A stretch of 18,823 nucleotides of DNA from assembly GCA_964537285.1 (NCBI GenBank), contig CAZHZT010000115.1:1-18823 (forward strand). The letters run 5' to 3'. This DNA is from CAZHZT01 sp964537285 (GTDB lineage: Bacteria; Bacteroidota; Bacteroidia; Chitinophagales; Saprospiraceae). This document shows, piece after piece, positions 6,060-13,807 of the stretch. Position 1 is the first letter of the stretch; the number at the start of each line of letters is the position of its first letter. The position numbers were made by a program, and so were the translations under genes. The notes under the pieces were generated by a model. That model was not told where the DNA came from. It did no database searches and saw only the letters and a program-made list of their open reading frames with translations.

Positions 6060-8166
6060 GGATAATAATCAGCTGCTGACTAATTGTTTTATCACCAACC
6101 ACACACTGAATAAAATAAACCCCAGCGCTCAAATCCCCGACATTCAATCTGGAAGTGCCTTTTTGCCAGAAACCATATTCTTTCACTAACTGGCCGGAAG
6201 CCGTAGTAATCACTAACTGGTCCGCATTATCTGCAAGGGTAAGCATAATATGATCACCGGCAGGATTAGGGTGAAATGAAAGATCATTGTATTGTTGGGG
6301 ATCATTTGGGTTTTCAGGGTTCCACCGATCTTCTGCCTCACACATTTCCCGGGTGTAGCGGTTGATGAGTTTTACCATCAAATCATTTAAAAACTCCACT
6401 TCAAAATCTTCCGCAGTTACTTCGATGTGAGGATTGCCGATTCCGCTGTCATCCGTAAGAAAAACATAAGTGCCGCCTGTGGCTATCGCAAAAGATTTCA
6501 TAAGGTATTCGGTTTCTTTCTCGATACCACTACCGGCAATAGGAATAATTTTTATCCCTTTGGCGGCTGCTTTGGCTACGGAATTCTGAATGGATTGAAT
6601 CGTCTGGGGAGTAAAGTGAGGAGGTGCATCTAATACCAAAAACAGAATACGTGCTCTTGCTGATGAACGCCAAGGCTGGTTGACAGCTTCCGCTAGCGCT
6701 TCTGCGACCGCTTCAGGGTAATCTCCCCCACCACCAGCATGTTGCTTTTTGATAAAGGACTCAATAGAAGCAATGTTTTTTGTCAGTTGGCGTGCTTTTG
6801 TGAGGTAAGCATCCGTATGATCCCGATAAAAATGTGCGCCAAGTTGAATGTCTAAGGCATTGTTCTCCTCTTGAACGCGCTGAATAACATTGCGAACCTC
6901 TGCTTTTAAATACGCCAGCTCGTCGGCCATAGAGCCGGTAGCGTCAACGACAAAAGCAATATCCAAAGCATTGGAAGGCTGACAAATAGCCGGGAATAAC
7001 AAATGATTAATTCCTTCATTTGATTTTTGGAGAAACTTCAGGCGTTTCGTTTCATTATTGTATGTAGCCAGAATTTCCAGCTTTTGATCTTTTTCTGTGA
7101 AAATGTTAGCCCACAATTCAGCTTTCCCTTCGTAATCGGTACGTGCACGCCAAAGGGTATCTCCTTTTTTATTCATTAAATAAACCGGACAATCAACGAC
7201 AGGCTGGTAGTCAGAGTTGGTTATGCGAAGGGTATAGCGATCATTTAGGTTAATGGCCCAACGGTTCTCTATGCGTATTTTTTCCGGGTTTTTTTCGGCA
7301 TCCTGCCAAAAGTCCCAATTTTTTAATCCATCCCATTCGCCGGCAGTGAGCTGACCCGCTTCCGGATCACTATCTTCTTCATACTCTTCAATGGTTTCAT
7401 GGGCTTCTATATCTATTTCGAGCGCGTCTTCAATAAGAATCTCGCCTCTCATGAAACGTTCTTCCGGAGATTCTTTGTAGTAATCCACTTTTTCAGACGG
7501 TTCTGTAGCAGAGGTGCCGGCAGCGGTACTGGGGGCGTTTAAGTCTTCCGAAGGCAGTGTCCCAAGTACTCGAATGCCGTCGAGGTAGAAATTTGTAGCA
7601 TCCAATCTTGATCCTCTAACTGTGATATCGCTACCCTCGTCGGAGGAAGATAATCCTGCTGTAGTTGCAACCAATGCATTAATGTTTCTCGTAGGCAAAT
7701 CTCGAATTTCTTTGGAGGAAATGGTTTTGGAGCTTGATGAGGTTAGAGGAGCAGCTTTTTTCTTGCTTCGTTTTGCCGAAGTTTTTTTCTTTGATTTAAC
7801 TAGTACTTCACATCCAGAAATACCTTCTGCCACATCTAATGAAAAATTTACTAAAGTCGTTTCCCCTTCAGAAATTATTACCTTTTCCTCGAAACCATCC
7901 TCAAAACCAACGTAAGTGCACTTTACATCGTATTGTCCCGCAGGAAGTTCCAGGCGATAGGATCCTGAAACATCTGTATTAGTGCCGGTAATCGTAACAC
8001 CATTTCTGGAAATTACAATATTCGCAAAAAGCAATTTTTCTCCTGTTGATTTGCTTTCAACGGAGCCTTCAAGCATACCAACCGAAGTCGTAGTATTGTC
8101 AGGCATTTGAAACCACAATCCGATAGAGAATAAGGAAAAAACAAATAAAGTTAGGGTCGTTTTCAT
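6052..8166 (-). CDS. Secreted VWA-domain protein with CarboxypepD-reg, barrel-less TonB-plug and T9SS sorting domains
   Basis: From ATG 8166 the product is 704 residues. The frame is open to 8310, but the extra 48 codons precede a clear signal peptide (MKTTLTLFVFSLFSIGLWFQ). Domain order: carboxypeptidase-regulatory-like beta-sandwich (about 30-112, 'GSVESKSTGEKLLFANIVI', 'DVSGSYRLELPAGQYDV'); a lysine-rich linker (124-138); a SusC-type plug segment (about 147-202, 'RDLPTRNINALVATTAGL', 'ITVRGSRLDATNFYLDGIRV'); an acidic linker to about 275; an Ig-like region (about 300-385); a VWA domain (about 401-605) with the MIDAS-like DATGSM at 408-413; and a T9SS type A sorting domain (629-704, 'FHPNPAGDHI', 'LSAGVYFIQ'). 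It should be secreted and anchored at the cell surface. A plug without its beta-barrel is unusual. Its last serine codon and stop lie in the palindrome arm shared with the porin gene. Confidence 0.88.
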   Translation of the reverse strand: MKTTLTLFVFSLFSIGLWFQMPDNTTTSVGMLEGSVESKSTGEKLLFANIVISRNGVTITGTNTDVSGSYRLELPAGQYDVKCTYVGFEDGFEEKVIISEGETTLVNFSLDVAEGISGCEVLVKSKKKTSAKRSKKKAAPLTSSSSKTISSKEIRDLPTRNINALVATTAGLSSSDEGSDITVRGSRLDATNFYLDGIRVLGTLPSEDLNAPSTAAGTSATEPSEKVDYYKESPEERFMRGEILIEDALEIDIEAHETIEEYEEDSDPEAGQLTAGEWDGLKNWDFWQDAEKNPEKIRIENRWAINLNDRYTLRITNSDYQPVVDCPVYLMNKKGDTLWRARTDYEGKAELWANIFTEKDQKLEILATYNNETKRLKFLQKSNEGINHLLFPAICQPSNALDIAFVVDATGSMADELAYLKAEVRNVIQRVQEENNALDIQLGAHFYRDHTDAYLTKARQLTKNIASIESFIKKQHAGGGGDYPEAVAEALAEAVNQPWRSSARARILFLVLDAPPHFTPQTIQSIQNSVAKAAAKGIKIIPIAGSGIEKETEYLMKSFAIATGGTYVFLTDDSGIGNPHIEVTAEDFEVEFLNDLMVKLINRYTREMCEAEDRWNPENPNDPQQYNDLSFHPNPAGDHIMLTLADNADQLVITTASGQLVKEYGFWQKGTSRLNVGDLSAGVYFIQCVVGDKTISQQLIIIQS

Positions 8167-8370
8167 AAAGCAAAAATTTAAGTGATAACTACTGCTAAGA
8201 TGCGAGCCATTTATTTTTTGGTGTTTTAAAGAGGAAGTTTTTGGTTTAATGTTCGTTCCTTTTCTTATGGATATAAATAGGTACAAACTTTGAGATGAGC
8301 TCGCAGCCAATGCGGTTCTTTATGATTAAATTAATGCACGAAGCTATTGTCAGAATGAAAAAAAACGTGG

Positions 8371-8410
8371 TCAATCTCGCTTAATCCTAATCAATCCTGG
8401 TTAATCTTGG
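8371..8410 (+). repeat. Four phased 10-bp repeats upstream of the purH promoter
   Basis: The blocks TCAATCTCGC, TTAATCCTAA, TCAATCCTGG and TTAATCTTGG are contiguous and share TYAATC at exact 10-bp steps, about one helical turn. They end 11 bp before the -7-like box. They may be stacked sites for a regulator of purine synthesis, or simply a dispersed intergenic repeat. Confidence 0.6.
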
Positions 8411-8421
8411 TCATTTTTAGC

Positions 8422-8429
8422 TAACTTTG
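8422..8429 (+). promoter_or_regulatory. Candidate Bacteroidota -7 promoter box for purH
   Basis: TAACTTTG matches the consensus TAnnTTTG exactly and lies 40 bp before the purH start, giving a leader of about 35 nt. The -33 element is weak: no TTG at the usual spacing, the nearest (8407-8409) being too close. Confidence 0.4.
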
Positions 8430-8469
8430 CCAACCTTTTCCTAAAAAATGAACACTTATTACACTAGAT

Positions 8470-9987
8470 ATGGAATCAAAAAGAATTAAAACGGCATTAG
8501 TGTCGGTCTATTCCAAGGAAGGATTGGAGCCGATTGTAAGGAAATTGCAGGAACTGGGGGTGGATATATTATCTACGGGAGGGACCCAGGCATTTATTGA
8601 AAAATTAGGTGTTCCCGTAAAATCAGTAGAAGCACTTACAGGATATCCGTCTATTTTGGATGGCCGGGTAAAAACCCTTCATCCCAAAGTGTTCGGAGGT
8701 ATTCTGGCAAGAAGGGAAGAGGGGCACTTGGGCCAATTGCAAGAATATGATATACCTGAAATCGATTTGGTAATTGTTGACTTATATCCATTTGAAGAAA
8801 CAGTTGCTCAGACTTCAGAGGAAAGTAAAATTATCGAAAAAATTGATATTGGAGGCATCTCTTTAATTCGGGCAGCTGCTAAAAACTACAAGGATGTAGT
8901 AGTGGTCGCTTCCAAAAAGGCTTATGCTGATTTACTTTCTCTTTTAGAAACGAAAAGTGGCTCAACAGATTTGGACGAAAGAAAGGCTTTTGCTCAAGCT
9001 GCTTTTGGCGTTTCAGCGCATTATGATTCTGCTATTTTTGAATATTTCAGCGGTGATCATGGATTTGGTTTACATCTTTCGGACAGTCAGGTGCTGCGGT
9101 ATGGAGAAAATCCACATCAAAAAGGCGTTTTTTATGGGGATTGGACGGCCCTTTTTGATAAACTCGGTGGTAAAGAGCTTTCTTACAATAATTTGGTCGA
9201 TGTGGATGCTGCTATGCAATTAATGGCAGAGTTTAAAAATGACCGGCCAACCTTTGCAGTTTTAAAACACACTAATCCGTGTGGAGTCGCTACCAGAGAC
9301 AGTGTTCCGGAAGCCTGGAAAGCTGCTTTGGCCGGAGATCCAATATCAGCCTTCGGAGGAATACTCATTACCAATTCAATGGTTGATCTCCAAACAGCTC
9401 AGGCTATTGATGAAATTTTTTATGAAGTTTTAGCTGCTAAAGATTTTTCAGAGGATGCTTTGGCGTTTCTCAGTAAAAAGAAGAAAAGAATTTTACTTAA
9501 GGTGAAGGACTTCTCAGTTGAAGCGAAAACCTTCAAAAGATTACTCAATGGAGTGATTGAGCAAGATGTAGATTATAAAACAGAAGGGGCCGGAGACCTG
9601 GAATCGGTTACAAATGAAAATCCAAGCCTGCAAGAAATTGAGAATTTGTTGTTTGCTAATAAATGTGTAAAGCATTTGAAATCCAATGCCATTGCTATTG
9701 TTAAGGATAACCAGCTCATTGGTATGGGCTGCGGTCAAACTTCCCGGGTGGATGCATTGAAACAGGCGGTTAGTAAAGCAAAAGCATTAGGATTTGAGTT
9801 AAATGGAGCCGTATTGGCTTCTGATGCTTTTTTCCCGTTTGCTGATTCTGTGGAGTTAGCCCATCAGGCTGGAATTTCGGCCATCATTCAACCGGGAGGC
9901 TCTATAAAAGATAAGGATAGTATTGATTATTGTAATCAACATGGCTTATCAATGGTGATGACGGGGAATCGCCATTTTAAGCATTAG
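8470..9987 (+). CDS. purH: Bifunctional AICAR transformylase / IMP cyclohydrolase
   Basis: The product is 505 residues, normal for PurH. It catalyses the last two steps of de novo purine synthesis in the cytoplasm: formylation of AICAR with 10-formyl-tetrahydrofolate, then ring closure to IMP. The N-terminal MGS-like cyclohydrolase domain (about 1-145) shows 'DILSTGGTQAFIEKLGVPV', 'GYPSILDGRVKTLHPKVFGGIL' and 'IDLVIVDLYPFEETV'. The transformylase domain shows 'LRYGENPHQKGVFYG', 'LSYNNLVDVDAA', the catalytic KHTNPCG (about 264-270) and 'DPISAFGGIL', and closes with 'ASDAFFPFADSVELA' and 'QPGGSIKDKDSI'. It has its own candidate promoter with phased upstream repeats. A deleted MITE copy lies in the 100-bp gap before coaX, so the genes may still be read through. 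Annotation is secure. Confidence 0.97.
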   Translation: MESKRIKTALVSVYSKEGLEPIVRKLQELGVDILSTGGTQAFIEKLGVPVKSVEALTGYPSILDGRVKTLHPKVFGGILARREEGHLGQLQEYDIPEIDLVIVDLYPFEETVAQTSEESKIIEKIDIGGISLIRAAAKNYKDVVVVASKKAYADLLSLLETKSGSTDLDERKAFAQAAFGVSAHYDSAIFEYFSGDHGFGLHLSDSQVLRYGENPHQKGVFYGDWTALFDKLGGKELSYNNLVDVDAAMQLMAEFKNDRPTFAVLKHTNPCGVATRDSVPEAWKAALAGDPISAFGGILITNSMVDLQTAQAIDEIFYEVLAAKDFSEDALAFLSKKKKRILLKVKDFSVEAKTFKRLLNGVIEQDVDYKTEGAGDLESVTNENPSLQEIENLLFANKCVKHLKSNAIAIVKDNQLIGMGCGQTSRVDALKQAVSKAKALGFELNGAVLASDAFFPFADSVELAHQAGISAIIQPGGSIKDKDSIDYCNQHGLSMVMTGNRHFKH

Positions 9988-9999
9988 TGAACCTAAATC

Positions 10000-10043
10000 G
10001 TCCTTTGACAAATTTGGAAGTTCAACACAATTTGTCAAAGAAC
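10000..10043 (+). mobile_element. MITE-like element, copy 3: internally deleted 44-bp derivative
   Basis: GTCCTTTGACAAA is joined directly to TTTGGAAGTTCAACACAATT followed by TGTCAAAGAAC. This equals the left tip of the family fused to its right arm, with the loop and most of the stem (about 65 bp) missing. The flanks ACCTAAAT (9991-9998) and ATCTAAAC (10045-10052) match at 6 of 8 positions at the expected one-base offset, consistent with an older insertion. It lies between purH and coaX and still forms a 14-bp terminal stem with one mismatch. Confidence 0.75.
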
Positions 10044-10087
10044 TATCTAAACCACCTATTGGGGGCAGCTCCGAAGTAGAAAAAGCT

Positions 10088-10819
10088 ATGAACCTGGTAA
10101 TAGATGTTGGCAATACAAGAATAAAAACAGGCGTTTTTGAGGGTGATCAATTGAAAAATGTCACGCATTGGGAAGATTGGAATATAAATTCGTGGGAGAA
10201 ATGGTTGGAAAAGTGGTCAATTGACAGGGCAATACTGAGTTCCGTAGCTAAAACAGATGTTGATTGGCTTCAGTTTTTCAGAGAAAAAAGAAGCATTATT
10301 GAATTGGATGCCCGGACGCAACTGCCTTTTAAAAACATTTATAAAACACCCGAAACATTAGGCCGCGACCGACTGGCAGCGGCAGCAGGGGCTATACAAA
10401 AATTTCCTGCTACCAGTTGCTTGATTATTGACGCAGGCACTTGTATTACGATGGATTTTTTGGATGAAGAAGGTGCTTTCCACGGAGGCAATATAAGCCC
10501 CGGGGTCGTTATGCGATTAAATGCGATGCATTATTATACGGCCAGACTGCCCAAAGTAGCGCCCGGAGAATTGGAAGGATTCCTGGGCGTTAGTACTGAA
10601 GATGCCCTGAGAAAAGGAGGGCAGCTGGGAGCGGTACTAGAAATAGAAGGGCTTGTTAGTCGGTTAAGATCTATTAACAAAGAATTTAATATCCTGTTAA
10701 CGGGCGGAGATGCCGAATATTTGGCTGGATATTTGAAAACTAAGATATTTGTGGAACCCTATTTAGTTCTAATTGGGCTGAATAAAATATTAAACTATAA
10801 TGGTTCAGATTTGGCGTAA
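10088..10819 (+). CDS. coaX: Type III pantothenate kinase
   Basis: The product is 243 residues, the usual length. It phosphorylates pantothenate with ATP, the first step of coenzyme A synthesis, and belongs to the ASKHA fold. Visible motifs are the N-terminal phosphate loop 'MNLVIDVGNTRIKTGVF', 'TLGRDRLAAAAGA', the second nucleotide/pantothenate motif 'CLIIDAGTCITMDFLD', 'GGNISPGVVMRLNAM' and 'GVSTEDALRKGGQLGAV'. These separate it from the type I and II enzymes. The next gene starts at 10800, inside the coaX end (20-bp overlap, different frame), implying translational coupling with the outer-membrane protein; coaX followed by this outer-membrane family is a recurrent Bacteroidota arrangement as far as I know. 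Confidence 0.96.
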   Translation: MNLVIDVGNTRIKTGVFEGDQLKNVTHWEDWNINSWEKWLEKWSIDRAILSSVAKTDVDWLQFFREKRSIIELDARTQLPFKNIYKTPETLGRDRLAAAAGAIQKFPATSCLIIDAGTCITMDFLDEEGAFHGGNISPGVVMRLNAMHYYTARLPKVAPGELEGFLGVSTEDALRKGGQLGAVLEIEGLVSRLRSINKEFNILLTGGDAEYLAGYLKTKIFVEPYLVLIGLNKILNYNGSDLA

Positions 10820-12305
10820 GGTTTTATTGGGTACTGGCTGTTTTTTAGCAGTGATAGTTAACCTATTTGCTCAGCCTAAGAATAATTCCCCTTATACCCG
10901 TTTTGGTCTGGGGGATTTAATAGATCAGCATTTTGTAGCTCCTGCTAGTTTAGGGCGTATTGGAGCCACTTTTAACGATCCTTATCATGCGAATGTTGTC
11001 AATCCTGCTTCTTTAGGATATTTGAAATCAACAGCTCTGGAAGGAGGTGTTTTTGTAGAAGCTATAAACTTGAAGGACAATAATTCCGGTCAGCGGGTCA
11101 ATTTGACGAACGGAAACTTATCGTATCTGTCCTTGAGTTTTCCGCTTTTTAGCCCCATAAACCAGGCAGTAGAGGAAAAAAATACACCTGTTACATGGGG
11201 GATGAATTTTTCTTTAATGCCTTTCACAACCGTTAACTACGATATTACATCTATAGAAGCAGGGAACCTGCCCGAAATCGACGCGATTGAATACGTTTAT
11301 CAGGGAGAGGGAGGGACTTACAAAGTTAATTGGGGCAACGGAATAACCTATAAAAACTTTTCATTTGGAGCTAATTTACAATACTTCTTTGGGAAGATAA
11401 ACAGATACCATGAAGAGCGTCTGCTTGATCTGGATGAGGAAGGAATGTTTTCTTTGATTGAAGCAGGGCAGCTAAATATAGATCCGAGTAAAGTCGATAA
11501 TATAGAGGAAGATGGTTTAACTCAGTTAAGTTCTGACGAGCTTTCTCAACTGGATGAGGCAGGCTTATTTTCTCTTGATAATGCCTACCGGAATATTTTT
11601 GAAGATGATTTTAGCGTATCGGGGTTTCACTGGAGTGTCGGGGCAATGTATAAACTTTACCTTGAGAGGCAGGATGAATCGGAAAGCCGTATAAAACCCA
11701 GGAAAAGTTTAACTTTGGGCGTTTACGGAAATGGTCCGCTACCTTTTAGGACGAACACTAACCGGTTTGACCGGAAAGTAAATTTGGCTTATTCGGTGTT
11801 TAGCCTAGCTGTAGATACCCTTGCGTTTTCCGATGAGGTTAAAGGAGATGGTCAACTTCCTTCTGTACTTGGACTAGGGCTGTTGTATGATAACGGACGA
11901 ACATTCAAGCTGGGCGGGAATGTTGAGCTCGGACAGTGGGGAGATAGCTATGAAAATGATGCAAAACCCGAAACCTTAAACAATACTATAGAGGTTGGTG
12001 TTGGTACAGAATGGACTCCGGATCCTTCTTCTTATAATAATTACCTGAAGCGCATGCGTTATAGATTAGCTGCTTTCTACGAAACGGATCCTCGCAGTTT
12101 GAATGGAGAGCAGTTAAGTGGCTTTGGAGGGAGTATCGGGGTAGGATTACCGATTATTTTGAAGCAGGACGTAGCTTTCATCGATTTCAAAGTAGATGTC
12201 GGCCAGTTCGGATTAGACAGTTCGCTTCAACAAAATTTTATTAGATTTTCACTTGGATTTACATTAAACGACAATTCCTGGTTTTACAAACGTAAATTTC
12301 GTTAA
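10800..12305 (+). CDS. Outer-membrane beta-barrel protein of the coaX-linked 'SPYTRFGLGDL' family
   Basis: The product is 501 residues with a signal peptide (hydrophobic core to about residue 22, cleavage after LFAQ at 25). The mature protein begins 'PKNNSPYTRFGLGDLIDQHF', followed by 'PASLGRIGATFNDPYHANVVNPASLGYL', a pattern of FadL/PorV-like Bacteroidota outer-membrane proteins. The remainder alternates amphipathic strands and ends in 'DNSWFYKRKFR'. An acidic insert at about 205-265 carries two related segments, LDEEGMFSL and LDEAGLFSL, about 40 residues apart, flanking 'LSSDELSQ'-type sequence; it is predicted to be a surface or periplasmic loop. The function is unknown. It overlaps coaX by 20 bp and is followed two bases after its stop by the next gene, so coaX and the next two genes form a tight transcription unit. 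Confidence 0.8.
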   Translation: MVQIWRKVLLGTGCFLAVIVNLFAQPKNNSPYTRFGLGDLIDQHFVAPASLGRIGATFNDPYHANVVNPASLGYLKSTALEGGVFVEAINLKDNNSGQRVNLTNGNLSYLSLSFPLFSPINQAVEEKNTPVTWGMNFSLMPFTTVNYDITSIEAGNLPEIDAIEYVYQGEGGTYKVNWGNGITYKNFSFGANLQYFFGKINRYHEERLLDLDEEGMFSLIEAGQLNIDPSKVDNIEEDGLTQLSSDELSQLDEAGLFSLDNAYRNIFEDDFSVSGFHWSVGAMYKLYLERQDESESRIKPRKSLTLGVYGNGPLPFRTNTNRFDRKVNLAYSVFSLAVDTLAFSDEVKGDGQLPSVLGLGLLYDNGRTFKLGGNVELGQWGDSYENDAKPETLNNTIEVGVGTEWTPDPSSYNNYLKRMRYRLAAFYETDPRSLNGEQLSGFGGSIGVGLPIILKQDVAFIDFKVDVGQFGLDSSLQQNFIRFSLGFTLNDNSWFYKRKFR

Positions 12306-12307
12306 TC

Positions 12308-13723
12308 ATGGCAAATTACTTTCAACAATTAAGTATAATCTTAATCTTTGTGACAGCTTCTTTTGCTGCTAATCAAGCCACTGCTCAGTGCGAAACCTGG
12401 GTAGGCGCAGATCGCAGTACTGATGCTCAGGATCAGCACGTCCTCTATCGCGAAGCATTAAAGTTAGACGATTATGACAAGGCCTTTACTCATTGGCAAC
12501 AAGCTTATGAACTGGCTCCTGCTGCAGATGGTAAGCGTGACTGGCATTATCTGGACGGAGTAGATATCTACCTCGAAAAAATTAAAAAAGAAACCGATGA
12601 AGCTAAAAAGAAAGAATACGCGGATATAATTCTTAAACTTTATCAAGAAGCTATTGCTTGTCATGAGCAAGGAGCGATTGATATTAAAGGTGTAACCTCA
12701 GAGGAGCGCATCGCCTACATCTATGGCCGTATGGGGTATAATATGTACTATTACCTCAGAACGGTTTATTCTAAAACCATGGAGACCATGGCTAAAGCTG
12801 TGGAATTGGGTGGTGATAATACTGAGTACATCGTGCTTCACCCTTACGCTTTAGTTACCGTGTACCAATACTCTAAGGACAAAGTCTCTGCTGAGCAAGC
12901 CAGAGAAGTTCACACCCTTATCAATAAAATAGGAGAGAAAAACGTTGCTGAAAATAAAGATTACGGGACTTATTACCGGCAAGCTCTTGATGCTGCAAAT
13001 GCTGAGTTTGCGAAAATTGAGCACGAGATTTTTGACTGCAACTACTTCAAAGATAAATTTAAGCCTGAATTTGAAGCTGATCGTAAGAATGCTGATCTGG
13101 CAAAAACAATGTACGCTAAATTAGTACAGCAAGGTTGCCCTGAAGATGATCCCTTCGTAGAAAGACTGGGAGGTATCTGGAAAGTTTATGCCGATAGTGT
13201 AAATGCTGTGCGTCAGGCAGAGTTCGAAGCCAATAACCCTGGCTTTGTAGCCCGCAAACTTTTCGATGACGGGGATTATGCCGGTGCGATCGCTAAGTAT
13301 GAAGAAGCTATCGAAAAAGAAACGGATGATTCGAAAAAAGCAGAATATTACTTTGGTATAGCATCTATCCGGTTCAGAAAGTTAAATCAATACAGCAGTG
13401 CTCGCGCAATGGCCTTGAAAGCGGCGTCGCTTAAAGATAATTGGGGCCGTCCTTACATGCTCATCGGCGATATGTATGTGAAATCTGCTGCCAGCTGCGG
13501 AAGTGATGGCTACAGTAGAGGATTGGCGATTATCGCAGCTGTTAATAAATATTCCTATGCTAAAAGCATCGATGCAGAGGTAGCTGACGAAGCAAATAGC
13601 CGTATTGGCCGTTATCGCTCTTCATTCCCTACCCAGGAAGATGTGTTTATGCGCGGTATGGATGGTAAAAAAGATAAAGTTCCTTGCTGGATCGGAGAAA
13701 CAGTTACCGTACAGTATAACTAA
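12308..13723 (+). CDS. Secreted TPR-like helical-repeat protein with conserved cysteines (paralogue A)
   Basis: The product is 471 residues with a Sec signal peptide (cleavage after ATAQ near residue 27, so the first mature residue is Cys). It is largely helical, with TPR-like pairs such as 'LKLDDYDKAFTHWQQAYELAPAADGKR' and 'LFDDGDYAGAIAKYEEAIEKETDDSKKAEYYFGIASIRFRKL'. Cysteines recur near the start (CETW), in 'FDCNYFKDKF', 'QGCPEDDPF', 'SAASCGSDG' and 'VPCWIGETVTV'; all five have counterparts in the following gene. I infer a periplasmic protein stabilised by disulfides, perhaps working with the outer-membrane protein encoded just upstream. No enzyme motif is seen and the exact function is unknown. 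The start lies two bases after the previous stop; the 84-bp gap downstream contains an 18-bp hairpin. Confidence 0.8.
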   Translation: MANYFQQLSIILIFVTASFAANQATAQCETWVGADRSTDAQDQHVLYREALKLDDYDKAFTHWQQAYELAPAADGKRDWHYLDGVDIYLEKIKKETDEAKKKEYADIILKLYQEAIACHEQGAIDIKGVTSEERIAYIYGRMGYNMYYYLRTVYSKTMETMAKAVELGGDNTEYIVLHPYALVTVYQYSKDKVSAEQAREVHTLINKIGEKNVAENKDYGTYYRQALDAANAEFAKIEHEIFDCNYFKDKFKPEFEADRKNADLAKTMYAKLVQQGCPEDDPFVERLGGIWKVYADSVNAVRQAEFEANNPGFVARKLFDDGDYAGAIAKYEEAIEKETDDSKKAEYYFGIASIRFRKLNQYSSARAMALKAASLKDNWGRPYMLIGDMYVKSAASCGSDGYSRGLAIIAAVNKYSYAKSIDAEVADEANSRIGRYRSSFPTQEDVFMRGMDGKKDKVPCWIGETVTVQYN

Positions 13724-13730
13724 TCGAAAT

Positions 13731-13790
13731 CGCGGAGAACGATTAACGGGGAACGGTTAACGAATTACCTATCGTTAATCGTTCTTCGCG
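13731..13790. repeat. 18-bp stem hairpin with AACGGG-type repeat loop
   Basis: CGCGGAGAACGATTAACG (13731-13748) pairs with 13773-13790 over 18 positions with one G-T wobble. The loop carries AACGGTTAACG, and AACGGGGAACGGTTAACG (13745-13762) is identical to 2525-2542. It sits between the two paralogues, 7 nt after the first stop codon, and may be a terminator or an mRNA-processing hairpin. Confidence 0.7.
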
Positions 13791-13807
13791 TTTATATACT
13801 TTTTATT

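Larger units (their letters stand above)
8167..8469. other. Divergent intergenic region between the VWA gene and purH
   Basis: This 303-bp region drives both genes. It holds four consecutive 10-bp repeats (8371-8410) directly before a TAACTTTG box at 8422-8429. I found no exact TAnnTTTG box for the VWA gene on the minus strand, no large hairpin and no MITE copy. A 13-codon open frame starts at 8448 and overlaps the purH start out of frame; I regard it as chance. Confidence 0.55.

Noticed and set aside
7622..7915. 97-codon plus-strand open frame inside the VWA gene
   Set aside because: It is antisense to the well-supported CarboxypepD-reg and plug region and has no recognisable protein features.
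8167..8310. 48-codon extension of the VWA protein
   Set aside because: It would bury a clear signal peptide that begins at the ATG at 8166.
8448..8489. 13-codon leader open frame overlapping the purH start
   Set aside because: No rare-codon run, no attenuator hairpin and no visible purine-related logic; short frames of this size are expected by chance.
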